DNA of 64,000 nucleotides from Cytobacillus pseudoceanisediminis. Lineage in GTDB: Bacteria > Bacillota > Bacilli > Bacillales > Cytobacillaceae. Position 1 is the stretch's first letter. Every line of letters begins with the position of its first letter. The DNA lies in contig NZ_CP097349.1 in assembly GCF_023516215.1 (NCBI RefSeq), positions 806,001 through 870,000 of the forward strand, in the 5' to 3' direction. Positions 8,552 to 19,049 of the stretch are shown piece by piece. The notes under the pieces were generated by a model, which saw only the letters and a program-made list of their open reading frames with translations, was not told the origin of the DNA and did not search any database. Both the position numbers and the translations under genes were made by a program.

Positions 8552-8631
8552 TTACCAGTGCTTAACGATTTCTCATAATGCCTTATCAGTAGATTAATAT
8601 TCTTTCGCTATAGTTAGGTCAATGGTATTAT
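8552..8631 (+). promoter_or_regulatory. Possible weak Pho-box-like element upstream of phnD
   Basis: TTACCA (8552), TTAACG (8562), a degenerate TTCTCA (8570) and TTATCA (8583) have roughly 10-bp spacing, and TATTAT (about 8626-8631) could be a -10. The hexamers are poorer than those at 122 and 2617, the CTTGG dyad is missing, and the distance to the -10 is longer. This may simply be AT-rich leader DNA. Confidence 0.25.
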
Positions 8632-8664
8632 AAAAATTTTTCCAAATAAGAGGGGGAAAAAATT

Positions 8665-9699
8665 ATGAAGAAAATGGCGCTATTTCTGCTTTCTATGGCT
8701 ATGACAGTTGTATTTGCAGGCTGTTCGTTCACTGCAAACTCAGAGAAGGATGATACACTGACGATCGCTTGGCTTCCAAACGAATCAGGCGCTGATTTAG
8801 GTGAGGCACGTGACGAAATTGGGAAATTAATAGAAGAGAAAACAGGAAAGAAAGTGGAGCATCAAACAACGACTGACTATATTGTGGCAATTGAAGCGAT
8901 TGCGAACGGCAATGCAGATATGGCGTTTCTTGGTGCACAAGGATACATAGAAGCCCATAAAAAGAATGAAAAGGTTCTTCCGCTGGTTGTTCCAAGCGGC
9001 GAGTCCGGCACTTTGGAGGACGCTGTGTATTACAGCTGGCTGGCTGTTCAGCAGGAAAATGCAGATGAATACAAAAACGGCGGGGAATTTGCCATAGACA
9101 ATATTCAAGGAAAGAAATTCTCCTTTGTTTCAAACAGTTCCACATCAGGATTCAAGGTTCCATCTACAGGCATTACTGATTATTTCAGCGAAAAAGAAGA
9201 GTTTAAGAGTTTGACAGCTGAGGATTTACTTGAGGGCGGAGAGGACAAGTTCTTCAATGAAGTATTATTTGGCGGCTCCCACCAGGGTTCTGCTGTCAAT
9301 CTATTAACCGGCAAAGCGGATGTAGCGGCATTCTGTGATACATGTGTGAACAATTATGTGGAGCTTGCAGAAGGTGATGCTAACAAGCCAGGCGCAGTTT
9401 ATAAAGTGAAAGATGATGCTGCTGAACCATTGAACACGGTTGCCGGAAAAGAATTCTCCTTAATCTCAGTAACTCCTGTTTTAAATGCACCATTTGTAAT
9501 TAATTCCGGTACATTGAGCGAAGAAGACCAAAAACAGCTGCTTGAAATCATGACATCAGATGAAGTGGCAAATAACGAAAAAATCTTTGTTCCGGAGGAC
9601 TCCGAATTTTCCGGATTATTCAGCAAGAAATCTGGAAATGAGCGTCTGGTTGAAGTAGAGGATGAGTGGTTCAATCCGATCCGCGAGCTTGCAAAATAA
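8665..9699 (+). CDS. phnD: Phosphonate ABC transporter substrate-binding lipoprotein PhnD
   Basis: A 344-residue lipoprotein with a signal peptide ending in VFAGC (Cys19 lipidated). The body is a PhnD/SsuA-type periplasmic-binding fold, with the motif FVSNSSTSGFKVPS lining the phosphonate pocket region and GGSHQGSAVNLLTGKADVAA in the second lobe. It captures phosphonates or phosphate-like anions at the cell surface for PhnC/PhnE. RBS AGAGGGGG. A strong hairpin follows the gene before phnC. Confidence 0.92.
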   Translation: MKKMALFLLSMAMTVVFAGCSFTANSEKDDTLTIAWLPNESGADLGEARDEIGKLIEEKTGKKVEHQTTTDYIVAIEAIANGNADMAFLGAQGYIEAHKKNEKVLPLVVPSGESGTLEDAVYYSWLAVQQENADEYKNGGEFAIDNIQGKKFSFVSNSSTSGFKVPSTGITDYFSEKEEFKSLTAEDLLEGGEDKFFNEVLFGGSHQGSAVNLLTGKADVAAFCDTCVNNYVELAEGDANKPGAVYKVKDDAAEPLNTVAGKEFSLISVTPVLNAPFVINSGTLSEEDQKQLLEIMTSDEVANNEKIFVPEDSEFSGLFSKKSGNERLVEVEDEWFNPIRELAK

Positions 9700-9709
9700 A
9701 GTTAAGCAT

Positions 9710-9748
9710 TCATCAGTGGGGGCTTCCATTCCCCGCTGATGACTTTTA
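9710..9748 (+). terminator. Hairpin terminator/attenuator between phnD and phnC
   Basis: A 12-bp stem (9710-9721 with 9731-9742, one G-T pair) followed by CTTTTACT. Because phnC has no obvious own promoter, partial read-through would yield more binding protein than ATPase/permease, a common design for ABC importers. The rest of the 9749-9938 gap is AT-rich with nothing else I can identify. Confidence 0.75.
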
Positions 9749-9938
9749 CTTAATTGTCTTTGGGGATAGATTAATTTATTTGCATAGAATAGAGAATTTT
9801 TTAGGTATATTTCTGATTTATTTTCGGATAAAATTATTAATTTGCTTACAGTCAAGATTTATTTGCAGTTAGAACAGAGTGATGAAATCTTCTGCCCGTT
9901 AAAGCAGGATAAAACAATTGGATAGGAGGGGTTAACTC

Positions 9939-10726
9939 ATGACAGCATTATTGGAAGTTAATCACCTTACAAAGCAATTTGGCAAAGATTCGAAAGCATT
10001 AACTGATGTAAGCTTCTCAGTCCAGGAAGGGGAGTTCGTTTCCATTATCGGCCCATCAGGAGCAGGGAAATCAACTCTCCTCCGCTGCATCAACCGCATG
10101 ATTGATGCGACAGGCGGAGAAATAAGGTTCCAGGATCTCCAGGTAATGGACTTGAAGAAAAAGAATTAAAGCAGGTCCGCACCAAAATTGGCATGATCTT
10201 TCAGCACTATAACTTAGTGAATCGATTATCGGTAATCGAAAACACGCTGCATGGAAAATTGGGAACCAAATCAACACTGGCTGGAGTTCTTGGATATTAC
10301 AGCAAAGAGGAAAAGCAGCAGGCCGCCCAGATTTTGAATGTGCTTGGACTGAACGAAATGATATATAAGCGTGCAGACCAATTAAGCGGCGGGCAAAAAC
10401 AGCGAGTTGGCATTGCCCGTGCGCTTATCCAAAATCCGCGGATGCTTTTGTGCGACGAACCCATTGCGTCCCTGGATCCTAATTCGGCAAAAGTGATCAT
10501 GGATCATTTGAAGAAGGTTTCAACAACAATGGGCATTACCGTTGTTGTCAATCTTCATCAGGTAGATGTAGCAATCAAATATTCAGACAGAATCATCGGC
10601 ATTAACAAAGGGCAAGTAGTGTATAATGGATCGGCTAAAGGCTTGACTTCAGAAGACATTCAGAGAATATATGGATCGGAAGCAGAAGATTTAATCTTTG
10701 ACATTGGAGGCATACATGCAGGCTGA
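9939..10726 (+). pseudogene. phnC: Phosphonate ABC transporter ATP-binding protein PhnC (single-base frameshift)
   Basis: The ATPase of the phosphonate importer. Walker A GPSGAGKST is in the first frame (9939-10169); Q-loop, signature LSGGQKQRVGIARA and Walker B LLCDEPIASLDP are in the second (to 10726). One A missing from the A5 run at 10158-10162 splits the gene; restoring it gives LKKKELKQVRTKIGMIFQHYNL-like sequence (an 11-residue bridge normal for PhnC) and a full 262-residue protein. The C-terminus overlaps phnE by 11 bp. Likely a sequencing error. Confidence 0.88.
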
Positions 10727-11501
10727 TATCTTTGCTAAGAAAAAGCGAAACACACTTGCCTTCCTATTACTCCTTGGAGCCGTGACCATCCTTGCCATGA
10801 TTATTACGGAGTACAATGCTTTAAAGGGCTTTGCTTCAATCCCGAAAGCCATTCAATGGGGAATGGCGAACTTTTATCCAACCACAGAATCCTTAGAAAA
10901 GCTGCCAGTTATTCTGGAAAAGCTGCAGGAAACACTCCTGGTTTCGATTGCGGCTACGACAGCAGCTGCTGTATTTGCCCTATTATTTTCCATTTTCGGT
11001 TCGAATACAACAAGAGTAAATCCCTTTTTTGGAGCGATTACAAGAGGAATTGCCACTGTCTTTCGAAACATCGATGTTGCCGCATGGGCGCTGATTTTGC
11101 TGTTTTCATTCGGCCAAAGTTCTTTAACTGGCTATTTTGCTTTATTCTTCGGGTCATTTGGATTTTTAACAAGGGCTTTTACGGAAACGATTGATGAAGT
11201 GAGCGGGGGATCAGTAGAGGCGTTAAAAGCGACAGGTGCGGGCTACTTTTCTATCATCTTCCAATCAGTGATCCCATCAAGCATACCGCAATTAATCAGC
11301 TGGGTTTTGTTCATGATCGAAACGAATATCCGAAGTGCCACATTAATTGGACTGCTGACAGGATCTGGAATCGGCTTTACATTCAACTTATACTATAAGA
11401 GTTTGGCTTATGACACAGCAAGTCTGGTCGTTGTTGTCATCATTGCTGCTATCCTATTGATCGAATATGCATCCAATTATGTAAGGAAGGTGATATTGTA
11501 A
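10716..11501 (+). CDS. phnE: Phosphonate ABC transporter permease PhnE (first copy)
   Basis: A 261-residue inner-membrane protein with about six hydrophobic segments and the permease EAA loop (EALKATGAGYFSIIFQSVIPSS split at the conserved G). An in-frame TTG at 10698 is available, but GGAGG at 10706-10710 selects ATG 10716. Pairs with the second PhnE to form a heterodimeric channel. Confidence 0.9.
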   Translation: MQADIFAKKKRNTLAFLLLLGAVTILAMIITEYNALKGFASIPKAIQWGMANFYPTTESLEKLPVILEKLQETLLVSIAATTAAAVFALLFSIFGSNTTRVNPFFGAITRGIATVFRNIDVAAWALILLFSFGQSSLTGYFALFFGSFGFLTRAFTETIDEVSGGSVEALKATGAGYFSIIFQSVIPSSIPQLISWVLFMIETNIRSATLIGLLTGSGIGFTFNLYYKSLAYDTASLVVVVIIAAILLIEYASNYVRKVIL

Positions 11502-12358
11502 TGGAGGTAAAGGAACAGCTGAGTAATGTAACAGCACCAGCCGATCATCTGCTTGGCAAAAGAATGCCGGCTAAGCCTTTGAACAAAGCGGCCATTGTGA
11601 CAAGATTAACCCTCTTTATTCTGGCTGCGGTGACAGTCTATGCATTTTACAGCTTTGATTATAAGGAACTGGACTTTATGGATGCGCTTCTTGGCACATT
11701 CGCCAATTTAAAAACCATCTTCCTTGAACCGCACTTGAAGCATTTCTCCTTTGGACATGCCCTTTACCAAGTTATGGTCACACTCGGGCTGGCTTTCCTG
11801 ACAACCTTGTTTGGAGCCATAATTGCAGTCCTGTTCGGATTGCTGGCTGCTGAGAATCTGTCCTCGAAAAGGGTTTCAATAGTCATTAAAAGCATGGTAG
11901 CCTTTATAAGAGCTGTGCCGACCGTCCTGTGGGTGCTGATCTTCGCGGTTGCAGCCGGACTTGGAAGTACAGCTGCAGTTATTGGAATGACCTTCCATTC
12001 GATCGGTTATCTAATCAAAGCTTATTCGGAGTCCTTTGAAGAATTGGATAGGGGAGTGATTGAAGCGCTGCAGGCGAGCGGAGCCAATTGGTGGCAAATT
12101 GTCTTTCAAGCGGTTATCCCATCTTCCATCACTTATATGATTTCCTGGACATTTCTCCGCTTTGAGATTAACTTTGCAGTAGCCGTTGCCATGGGAGCAG
12201 CAGCAGGGGCCGGCGGAATCGGATTTGACATGTTCATGGCAAGCAGCTTTTACCTGGATATGAGGGAAATAGGGGCAATTACTTATTTTATCCTGGCCGT
12301 AGCGATTATCCTTGAAGTCTTTGCTGCCAGGATTAAAAGAAAGCTGAAAACAGCTTAA
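11501..12358 (+). CDS. phnE: Phosphonate ABC transporter permease PhnE (second copy)
   Basis: A 285-residue permease with a longer cytoplasmic N-terminus, about six membrane segments and an EAA loop (EALQASGANWWQIVFQAVIPSS, broken here at the Gly). ATG overlaps the stop of the previous permease (TAATGG), indicating coupling. Two tandem phnE genes are common in Firmicute phosphonate importers. Confidence 0.9.
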   Translation: MEVKEQLSNVTAPADHLLGKRMPAKPLNKAAIVTRLTLFILAAVTVYAFYSFDYKELDFMDALLGTFANLKTIFLEPHLKHFSFGHALYQVMVTLGLAFLTTLFGAIIAVLFGLLAAENLSSKRVSIVIKSMVAFIRAVPTVLWVLIFAVAAGLGSTAAVIGMTFHSIGYLIKAYSESFEELDRGVIEALQASGANWWQIVFQAVIPSSITYMISWTFLRFEINFAVAVAMGAAAGAGGIGFDMFMASSFYLDMREIGAITYFILAVAIILEVFAARIKRKLKTA

Positions 12359-12371
12359 TAAGCAAGAATTT

Positions 12372-12405
12372 GACCAGGTGCTGATATGCCTGGTCTATTA
12401 ATTTT
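12372..12405 (+). terminator. Weak terminator after phnE
   Basis: GACCAGG (12372-12378) pairs with CCTGGTC (12389-12395), then TATTAATTTT. The stem is short and the T-tract broken. The rest of the gap up to 12651 holds nothing I can recognise. Confidence 0.5.
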
Positions 12406-12651
12406 ATAAGAAGAATTTCGGTGGTTATCAAATTTGATGTTTTCAATGGATTTGAGGAAAAGGGACGATTAGCCAGGCAACAAGATTGAAATGAATTGGT
12501 CTTATTGGCAAGTTCATTTAACGGGGCCAAAAATCTGAAGTTAAGCCTGGAATCTGGGAAATTGTTCCGATATGCTCATTCATCAGGTGACCCCGACATT
12601 GTCAAAAAGAATCAGATATCCATAAGTCAAAGCGGAAGCTGATTTAATGCG

Positions 12652-13155
12652 TTAAATAGGCTCAGAAAGAGCTTTATTTGCAAGGTTTACATCGTTTTTA
12701 AGTAATTTGTTTAAATTGTAAGAAGGATAAAAGCCTCTTTTATACATATACTGGTAAATTTTTGCGTGTAAATCAATTGCTACCATAAGATGTTTAGTTA
12801 ATACAATTCTTACTGAATCCGTCGCTGTTTCGGTAATGGCAATTGCATAATTCCTGACAGAAGTTTTGGCCAGGCCTAATAAATCCCCAGAGTAAAATGG
12901 CAGTTTATCCACTCTTTCCTCATCAAATCGATCCGATCCTGGAGCCATGGGATAAAACTGAAGAAGCTCGCTGATATTTTTACTTAGGGCATGAATGGAC
13001 TGTCTGTATATTTCCTTTAAATCCGGGTCAGTTATTTCCCGGTATGCTTTTTTTAGTTTCATAAGTCCAATAGATTGAAAAGCGACTAATTCATGGATTT
13101 CCAATGTTTCGTGCCATGCGAGATGCTGCGGGGGACGGTTATAGCTTTGTTCCAT
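12652..13155 (-). CDS. CotF-family spore coat protein
   Basis: A 167-residue, mostly helical protein in the CotF/coat-F family (ferritin-like four-helix arrangement), with the typical [14 protein letters not shown]-terminal helix and an [14 protein letters not shown] aromatic C-terminal motif. A TTG two codons earlier (13161) is in frame, but GGAGG spaced 7 bp before the ATG at 13155 fixes the start. Expected in the spore coat, expressed in the mother cell. It is transcribed against its neighbours. Confidence 0.8.
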   Translation of the reverse strand: MEQSYNRPPQHLAWHETLEIHELVAFQSIGLMKLKKAYREITDPDLKEIYRQSIHALSKNISELLQFYPMAPGSDRFDEERVDKLPFYSGDLLGLAKTSVRNYAIAITETATDSVRIVLTKHLMVAIDLHAKIYQYMYKRGFYPSYNLNKLLKNDVNLANKALSEPI

Positions 13156-13161
13156 TATCAA

Positions 13162-13541
13162 ACCTCCAGTAAAGAATTTATATAACTGTATTCAAAAAAA
13201 TGAATCTGGGACTTTGTCTATTGAATTTTAAATTTCCGGCTTATAAGTTCGGTATTTCTCTGCCTTGTACGAAACTAAAAATAAAGGGAAGAGATAAGAA
13301 GTACACCGTGAAAAATAAAAAAATATAAAATTTTCAGAATTTAATATTGAAATCACGAGAATATCAATCTATAATAAATTTAATTATTTTCATCAGTGGA
13401 GAAAATAATATGTAAAACAAACTAAAATACGCTAAAATACATAATTTTTTTTGCATATTTATTAACTTGGTGAAATTAATTATCTAAATTGAACTTCCAA
13501 GAAAAGCAAAAAAGACAAAATTGTTCGAGGGGGAAAGCAAT
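13162..13541. other. AT-rich divergent intergenic region
   Basis: About 380 bp between the coat gene and the peptide transporter. It is very AT-rich, with a short direct repeat CTAAAATAC at about 13424 and 13434. No convincing hairpin, riboswitch fold or ORF was found. Promoters for both neighbours must lie here, but I cannot choose among many TATAAT-like words. Confidence 0.5.
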
Positions 13542-15122
13542 TTGAGAAGGGTAAACGTGTGGAAAATGCTATTTGTTGTTTTTGTTTCTTTGGTACTAAT
13601 GGCTGGCTGCTCCAGCAAAGAAAGCGGAACGGATGAGAAAGAAAGCTCTGGAAGCTCTTCAAGCTCGAATGAAGAAGAATTAGTGATTGCGGTAAATGAA
13701 AACTTTATATCCATGGACCCGCATAATACGGGCGATACGAATTCAAATTCTGTCCAGACGGCCATGTTTGAGGGATTGCTGGGGTCGGATGAAGAAGGGC
13801 AAATTATTCCGCAGCTGGCTGAGGAATACAGTGTCAGTGACAATGCACTGGAATATTCATTCAAACTCCGGCAGGGTGTTACCTTCCATGATGGAGAGCC
13901 GTTCAATGCAGAGGCGGTTAAAACCAGCTTTGAAAGGATTATGAAGGATGAGAGCCTCAGGTTAAATAGCCGCGGTTTCAATCTTATTACCAGCATCGAT
14001 GTGATTGATGATTATCAAATTAAAGTCACATTAAAGGAACCATATGCAGGTATGCTGACAAGATTTGTTTCCGCTAAAATCTTAAGCCCGAAGCTGATCA
14101 ATGATTCTTCCGGTGATATCGGCAAAACACCAGTTGGCACCGGTCCATTCAAGTTTGTGGAATGGGTTCAGGGGGATCATCTAACAGTTGAAAGATTCGA
14201 TGATTATTGGGATAAGGCTGATCGTGTGAAAAAGATTACTTACAAACCTGTTCCGGAAAACGGCTCCCGTGTAGCTATGCTTAAAACAGGCGAAGCACAT
14301 GTGATCTATCCGGCGCCAGTTCAAAACTTGAAGGAATTGGAGAGCAATACAGACGTTGAAATTCATAAGATTCCTTCCACGATTGCCCGATATGTATCCA
14401 TCAATACGATGAAAGAGCCTTATGATGACGTCCGCATTCGCCAGGCCATTAACTATGCAGTGAATAAAGAGGCATTCATAAGTGTCGTAAATTCCGGCTA
14501 CGGCTTGCCGCTGGACTCGATTATACCTAGCAAAACCCAGTTTTACTCCAAACAGGAAACCTATGATCACAACATTGAGAAAGCAAAAGAATTAATGAAA
14601 GAGGCTGGATTTGAAGATGGCTTCAATGCTGAAATTTGGGGTAACACCAATTCAGATACATTGAAGGGAATGCAGTTTATCCAGCAGCAGTTAAAAGAAA
14701 TTGGCATTACGGTTGAAATTAAATCAATGGAAGAAGGCACGCTGTCAGATGAGATTTATGGAGCTCAGACACCGGAAGAGGCAAAGGTGCAAATGTGGTA
14801 TGTCAGCTGGTCTGCGTATCCATCCGATACCACCAATGCAACGAAGCCATTGTTCAGCAGCAGCTCATTCCCGCCGGATGGAGCGAATACTGCATACTAC
14901 AAAAATGATGATGTAGATAAGTGGATTACAGAGGTAAATCAAACAGCAGATCCTGACAAGCAGGCAGAAATCTACAGCAATATTCAATCAGCTATCTACA
15001 AAGATGCACCTTGGATCTTCCTTGGGGTAGATGAGATTCTGGCTGGTTCAAGGTCCAATGTCGAGGGCGTCTTCATTTCTCCAACAGGCGGAATTAATGT
15101 GACAGACGCGAATCTTAAGTAA
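13542..15122 (+). CDS. Dipeptide/oligopeptide-type ABC transporter substrate-binding lipoprotein
   Basis: A 526-residue SBP family 5 protein (DppA/OppA/GsiB type). The signal peptide ends LMAGC followed by a Ser/Glu-rich linker. Motifs include the NFISMDPHNTGD start of the mature domain, GTGPFKFVEW and YVSINTMKEPYDDVRIRQAI (split). TTG 13542 is preferred over in-frame TTG 13521 because GAGGGGGA at 13527-13534 is 7 bp upstream. Substrate may be a peptide, opine, glyco-amino acid or glutathione; the sugar/asparaginase genes downstream hint at a modified amino acid. Confidence 0.88.
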   Translation: MRRVNVWKMLFVVFVSLVLMAGCSSKESGTDEKESSGSSSSSNEEELVIAVNENFISMDPHNTGDTNSNSVQTAMFEGLLGSDEEGQIIPQLAEEYSVSDNALEYSFKLRQGVTFHDGEPFNAEAVKTSFERIMKDESLRLNSRGFNLITSIDVIDDYQIKVTLKEPYAGMLTRFVSAKILSPKLINDSSGDIGKTPVGTGPFKFVEWVQGDHLTVERFDDYWDKADRVKKITYKPVPENGSRVAMLKTGEAHVIYPAPVQNLKELESNTDVEIHKIPSTIARYVSINTMKEPYDDVRIRQAINYAVNKEAFISVVNSGYGLPLDSIIPSKTQFYSKQETYDHNIEKAKELMKEAGFEDGFNAEIWGNTNSDTLKGMQFIQQQLKEIGITVEIKSMEEGTLSDEIYGAQTPEEAKVQMWYVSWSAYPSDTTNATKPLFSSSSFPPDGANTAYYKNDDVDKWITEVNQTADPDKQAEIYSNIQSAIYKDAPWIFLGVDEILAGSRSNVEGVFISPTGGINVTDANLK

Positions 15123-15197
15123 AAGCAAGGTAATCCGAAGAGGCAAAGGTTCTGCACCACCCAATGCCTCTTCCTTTCTAAGAAAGGGGTTTTCATT

Positions 15198-16121
15198 TTG
15201 CTTCAATATATCCTGAAGAGAATCCTGGAAATGATCCCAATCCTATTTATTGTTTCAATATTAATCTTTTTCTTCACTCATTTAATTCCTGGAGATCCTG
15301 CCAGATTAGTTGCCGGAAAGGATGCAACTCTTGATGAGGTCAATATCATCAGGGCGGAACTGGGGCTCGATAAACCTATTTGGGATCAATACATTACATA
15401 CATGAGCAATTTGTTTCAAGGAGATTTGGGGACTTCCTTAAAGACAGGTCTTCCGGTTTCAGAGATGTTTGCAGACCGCTTCATGCCCTCCATCTATTTA
15501 ACGTTCATGAGTATGGGCTGGGCATTGGTGCTTGGTTTGTTAATAGGCACACTGTCTGCGGTATTCAAAAATAAGTGGCCGGATTATCTTGGGATGGTCA
15601 CTGCTGTTTCTGGAATTTCCATGCCGGGATTCTGGCTTGGGTTGATTCTTATTCAGATTTTTTCTGTCCAGCTGGGCTGGTTTCCAACAGGTGGGGCCGA
15701 GAGCTGGAAAAGCTATATATTGCCTTCCCTCACTTTAGGCGCAGGCATCATGTCCATGCTTGCCAGGTTTACCCGGTCATCATTGCTTGAAACATTAAGA
15801 GCCGATTTTATCCGGACGGGAAGAGCGAAAGGGTTAAAGGAATCAGTAGTCATTCCAAAGCATGCACTGAGAAACTCTTTAATTCCTGTAGTCACTATTG
15901 CAGGGCTGCAGTTTGGCTTCCTGCTTGGAGGATCAGTTGTAGTAGAAACCGTCTTTAGTTTTCCGGGAATGGGACGATTGCTGATTGATTCCATTGCCTT
16001 CAGGGACTATCCAGTCATCCAGGCCGAGCTATTGCTTTTTTCCATTGAATTTATTCTCGTTAATTTAATAGTAGACATCATGTACAGTATGCTGAATCCG
16101 AAAATACGCTACGTTTCCTAG
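15198..16121 (+). CDS. ABC transporter permease, DppB/GsiC type
   Basis: A 307-residue permease of the peptide/nickel family: MLQYILKRILEMIPILF start, LIPGDPARL, and the EAA motif RAKGLKESVVIPKHALRNS. Six membrane helices expected. Start TTG 15198 behind AGAAAGGGG. Second gene of the importer operon. Confidence 0.92.
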   Translation: MLQYILKRILEMIPILFIVSILIFFFTHLIPGDPARLVAGKDATLDEVNIIRAELGLDKPIWDQYITYMSNLFQGDLGTSLKTGLPVSEMFADRFMPSIYLTFMSMGWALVLGLLIGTLSAVFKNKWPDYLGMVTAVSGISMPGFWLGLILIQIFSVQLGWFPTGGAESWKSYILPSLTLGAGIMSMLARFTRSSLLETLRADFIRTGRAKGLKESVVIPKHALRNSLIPVVTIAGLQFGFLLGGSVVVETVFSFPGMGRLLIDSIAFRDYPVIQAELLLFSIEFILVNLIVDIMYSMLNPKIRYVS

Positions 16122-16133
16122 AGGAGGGGAATC

Positions 16134-17030
16134 ATGGAAATCATAAAAGAAGTAAATGCCTATACCCCAGTGATTCCAAAGAAAAAATACTCACCTGTTA
16201 AAGAATTCTTTAAGAATTGGAAAAAGCAAAAAATGGCATTTGGGGCAAGCATTTTTATCCTGCTGCTAATCATCATTGCCATCATTGGGCCTTATATTGC
16301 ACCCTATGATCCTTATGAGCCCGATTATAATACGACGCTGCAGGGTCCGAGCAATGAACATTGGGCAGGCACGGATGAATACGGACGCGATATTTTCAGC
16401 CGGCTGCTCGTCGGTGCGAGAATTTCGCTTGGTGTCAGTTTTCTGGCTGTTTTTTTGGGAGCGGCTGGAGGAATCATCCTTGGACTAATGAGCGGTTATT
16501 TTGGCGGCTGGCTGGATCGTCTTATAATGCGGGGCAGTGATGTCATGTTTGCGTTTCCGGATCTGCTGCTGGCAATCGCCATTGTGGCCATTTTAGGGCC
16601 GGGATTAACGAATGTGGTAATTGCAGTATCCGTTTTCAGTATTCCATCTTTTGCAAGACTGGTAAGGGGCTCGACATTGGAGGGGAAAGAGACCGTCTTT
16701 GTGGAAGCAGCGAAATCAATGGGAGCCTCGCACCGAAGAATTATGTTCAAGCACATTTTCCCTGAAACTCTTGGAAGTTTAATTGTATTTATTACGATGA
16801 GAATTGGCACGGCAATCTTAGCGGCCTCCAGTTTGAGTTTCCTGGGTCTCGGTGCCAGTCCTGAAACACCGGATTGGGGTGCTATGCTCAGCCTTGGCCG
16901 TGATTATTTAGGAACAGCTTCCCATGTTGTCATGATGCCGGGATTAGCGATCTTTTTGACAGTGCTTGCTTTCAATCTTGTCGGAGATGGGCTCCGGGAT
17001 GTCCTGGACCCTAAAACGAAGAATGAGTAA
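16134..17030 (+). CDS. ABC transporter permease, DppC/GsiD type
   Basis: A 298-residue permease with the family N-terminal extension (WKKQKMAFGASIFILLL), the GTDEYGRDIFSRLLVGARIS motif (broken after 20 residues) and the EAAKSMGASHRRIMFKHIFPE EAA loop region. ATG follows GAGGAGGGG by 5 bp. Forms the channel with the preceding DppB-like protein. Confidence 0.92.
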   Translation: MEIIKEVNAYTPVIPKKKYSPVKEFFKNWKKQKMAFGASIFILLLIIIAIIGPYIAPYDPYEPDYNTTLQGPSNEHWAGTDEYGRDIFSRLLVGARISLGVSFLAVFLGAAGGIILGLMSGYFGGWLDRLIMRGSDVMFAFPDLLLAIAIVAILGPGLTNVVIAVSVFSIPSFARLVRGSTLEGKETVFVEAAKSMGASHRRIMFKHIFPETLGSLIVFITMRIGTAILAASSLSFLGLGASPETPDWGAMLSLGRDYLGTASHVVMMPGLAIFLTVLAFNLVGDGLRDVLDPKTKNE

Positions 17031-17043
17031 GGGAGATTGAATA

Positions 17044-18032
17044 ATGGAGAAGCTATTGCAGGTAAACGAGCTGGAGACGCAATTTACAAAGGATAAGGAA
17101 AAGCTGAAAATTTTGCGGGGTGTCAGTTTTCATATCAATAAAGGAGAGGTACTCGGGCTCGTAGGGGAATCCGGCTGCGGCAAAAGTTTAACCTCCCTGT
17201 CAATCATGAAATTATTTAAAGGCACAAGCGGAGAAATATCGGGCGGGAGAATTTCCTTTAAAGGCGAGGATCTTACACATAAATCAGAGCGGGAAATGAG
17301 AAAGATCCGCGGAAAACAAATGGCCATGATCTTTCAGGAGCCGATGACTTCATTAAATCCCGTAATGAAAATAGGAGAACAGCTGCTTGAGCCAATCCGG
17401 CTGCATCTTGCTTTAAACGAAAAACAGGCGAAGGAGCATGTGATTTTTAGTTTAAAGAAAGTTGGGATTCCCCGGGCAGAAGAAATCGTTTATGAATTTC
17501 CCCATCAGCTGTCCGGGGGATGCGGCAAAGGATTATGATTGCCATGGCCATGTCCTGCAATCCTCAGCTTCTAATAGCAGATGAGCCGACGACTGCACTG
17601 GATGTAACCATTCAGGCGCAAATATTGGAGTTGATGAAACAGCTGCAGCGAGAGGAAGGCATGTCCGTTCTATTAATTACCCATGATCTGGGTGTAGTGG
17701 CGGAAATGTGTGACCGGGTAGCAGTCATGTATGCAGGCCGGGTAGTAGAGGAAGCAAATGTATTCGATTTATTTGAAAGCCCTAAGCATCCTTATACGAA
17801 AGGACTGATAGGATCTGTTCCAAAAATCGGGCAGAGGAAGGATAAACTGACATCCATTAAAGGGAATGTGCCTGACCCCAGCAATATGCCAAAGGGCTGC
17901 AAATTTGCGCCAAGATGCACTGAGGCCATGGCCATTTGTTTAGAGGAAGAGCCGAATGCCACTGATTTGGGAAATGGGAGAATGTGCAGCTGCTGGATGA
18001 TTGAAGAAGGGAGGAAGAATGTATATGCCTGA
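17044..18032 (+). pseudogene. Peptide ABC transporter ATP-binding protein, DppD/OppD type (single-base frameshift)
   Basis: The ATPase has Walker A GESGCGKS in the first frame and Walker [13 protein letters not shown], the SHD-like THDLGV switch and the C-terminal oligopeptide-binding extension (CKFAPRC) in the second. The G5 run at 17515-17519 lacks one G; with six, [14 protein letters not shown] is restored exactly at the ABC signature. The full protein would be about 329 residues. A real mutation here would destroy the ATPase, while the partner genes are intact. Confidence 0.88.
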
Positions 18033-18993
18033 GACACTGCTGAAAATAAACGGGCTGAAGAAGTCATTCACGCTTCCGGGCGGCATGTTTGCCAAAAAGA
18101 GATCATTAAAGGCAGTTCATGATGTGTCGTTCAGGATCGAGGAAGGAACTACATACAGTCTGGTTGGAGAAAGCGGCTGCGGCAAGTCTACAACAGGACG
18201 GCTGATCTCAAGGCTGCTGACTCCCAGCCACGGTGAAATCTGGATTGATGGCGAAGAAATTTCACAAAAGAAAGAATCACAGCTGAAAATGGTAAGAAAA
18301 AAGGTGCAGATGATCTTTCAGGACCCTTATGCATCTCTTAATCCAAGAATGAAAGTAAGAGAGATTATTGCCGAGCCTCTTGTGATCCATACGAAACTAT
18401 CAAAAGCCGAACGGAATCACCTGGTGTCAGAAATGCTCGAAGTCGTTGGACTGACAGAACATCATGCAGACCGGTATGCTCATGAATTCAGCGGCGGCCA
18501 GCGCCAGCGGATTGGCATAGCCAGAGCGCTGATTATGAAGCCTAAGCTCATTATAGCTGATGAACCCGTATCCGCTCTTGATGTTTCCATTCAATCTCAA
18601 ATCCTGAACTTATTAAAGGATTTGCAGACTGAATTTAATCTTACGTATCTATTTATTTCTCATGATCTAAGTGTAGTCGAACATATCAGCGACAGCATCG
18701 GGGTCATGTATCTTGGCACCATAGTTGAATCAGGCCCGAAGGATGTCATCTTCTCAAATCCGCAGCATCCTTATACAAAAGCACTGTTATCTTCTGTGCC
18801 AGTCCCGGATCCGCGGCTGAGAAGGGAGCGGATTGTCCTGCAGGGAGACTTGCCGAGTCCGGTTAACCCTCCTTCCGGTTGCCGCTTTCACACGAGGTGT
18901 CCTGCCTGTATGGATATTTGCAGAACAGTGGAACCAGAGGTGAAAAAAGGACTGGCTGATGATCATTTTGTTGCATGTCATTTAATGGATTAG
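18025..18993 (+). CDS. Peptide ABC transporter ATP-binding protein, DppF/OppF type
   Basis: A 322-residue ATPase with Walker [14 protein letters not shown]-loop [12 protein letters not shown], signature [15 protein letters not shown], Walker [13 protein letters not shown] and the C-terminal CRFHTRCP oligopeptide domain. Several starts are possible in the overlap with the previous gene; ATG 18025 has GGGAGGA at best spacing, and ATG 18019 is the alternative. Last gene of the importer. Confidence 0.9.
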   Translation: MPETLLKINGLKKSFTLPGGMFAKKRSLKAVHDVSFRIEEGTTYSLVGESGCGKSTTGRLISRLLTPSHGEIWIDGEEISQKKESQLKMVRKKVQMIFQDPYASLNPRMKVREIIAEPLVIHTKLSKAERNHLVSEMLEVVGLTEHHADRYAHEFSGGQRQRIGIARALIMKPKLIIADEPVSALDVSIQSQILNLLKDLQTEFNLTYLFISHDLSVVEHISDSIGVMYLGTIVESGPKDVIFSNPQHPYTKALLSSVPVPDPRLRRERIVLQGDLPSPVNPPSGCRFHTRCPACMDICRTVEPEVKKGLADDHFVACHLMD

Positions 18994-19049
18994 CCAAACG
19001 TGCTGATTCAAGGAGATTTATCTTAAGGATTTTACGCACTGCAGGAATT

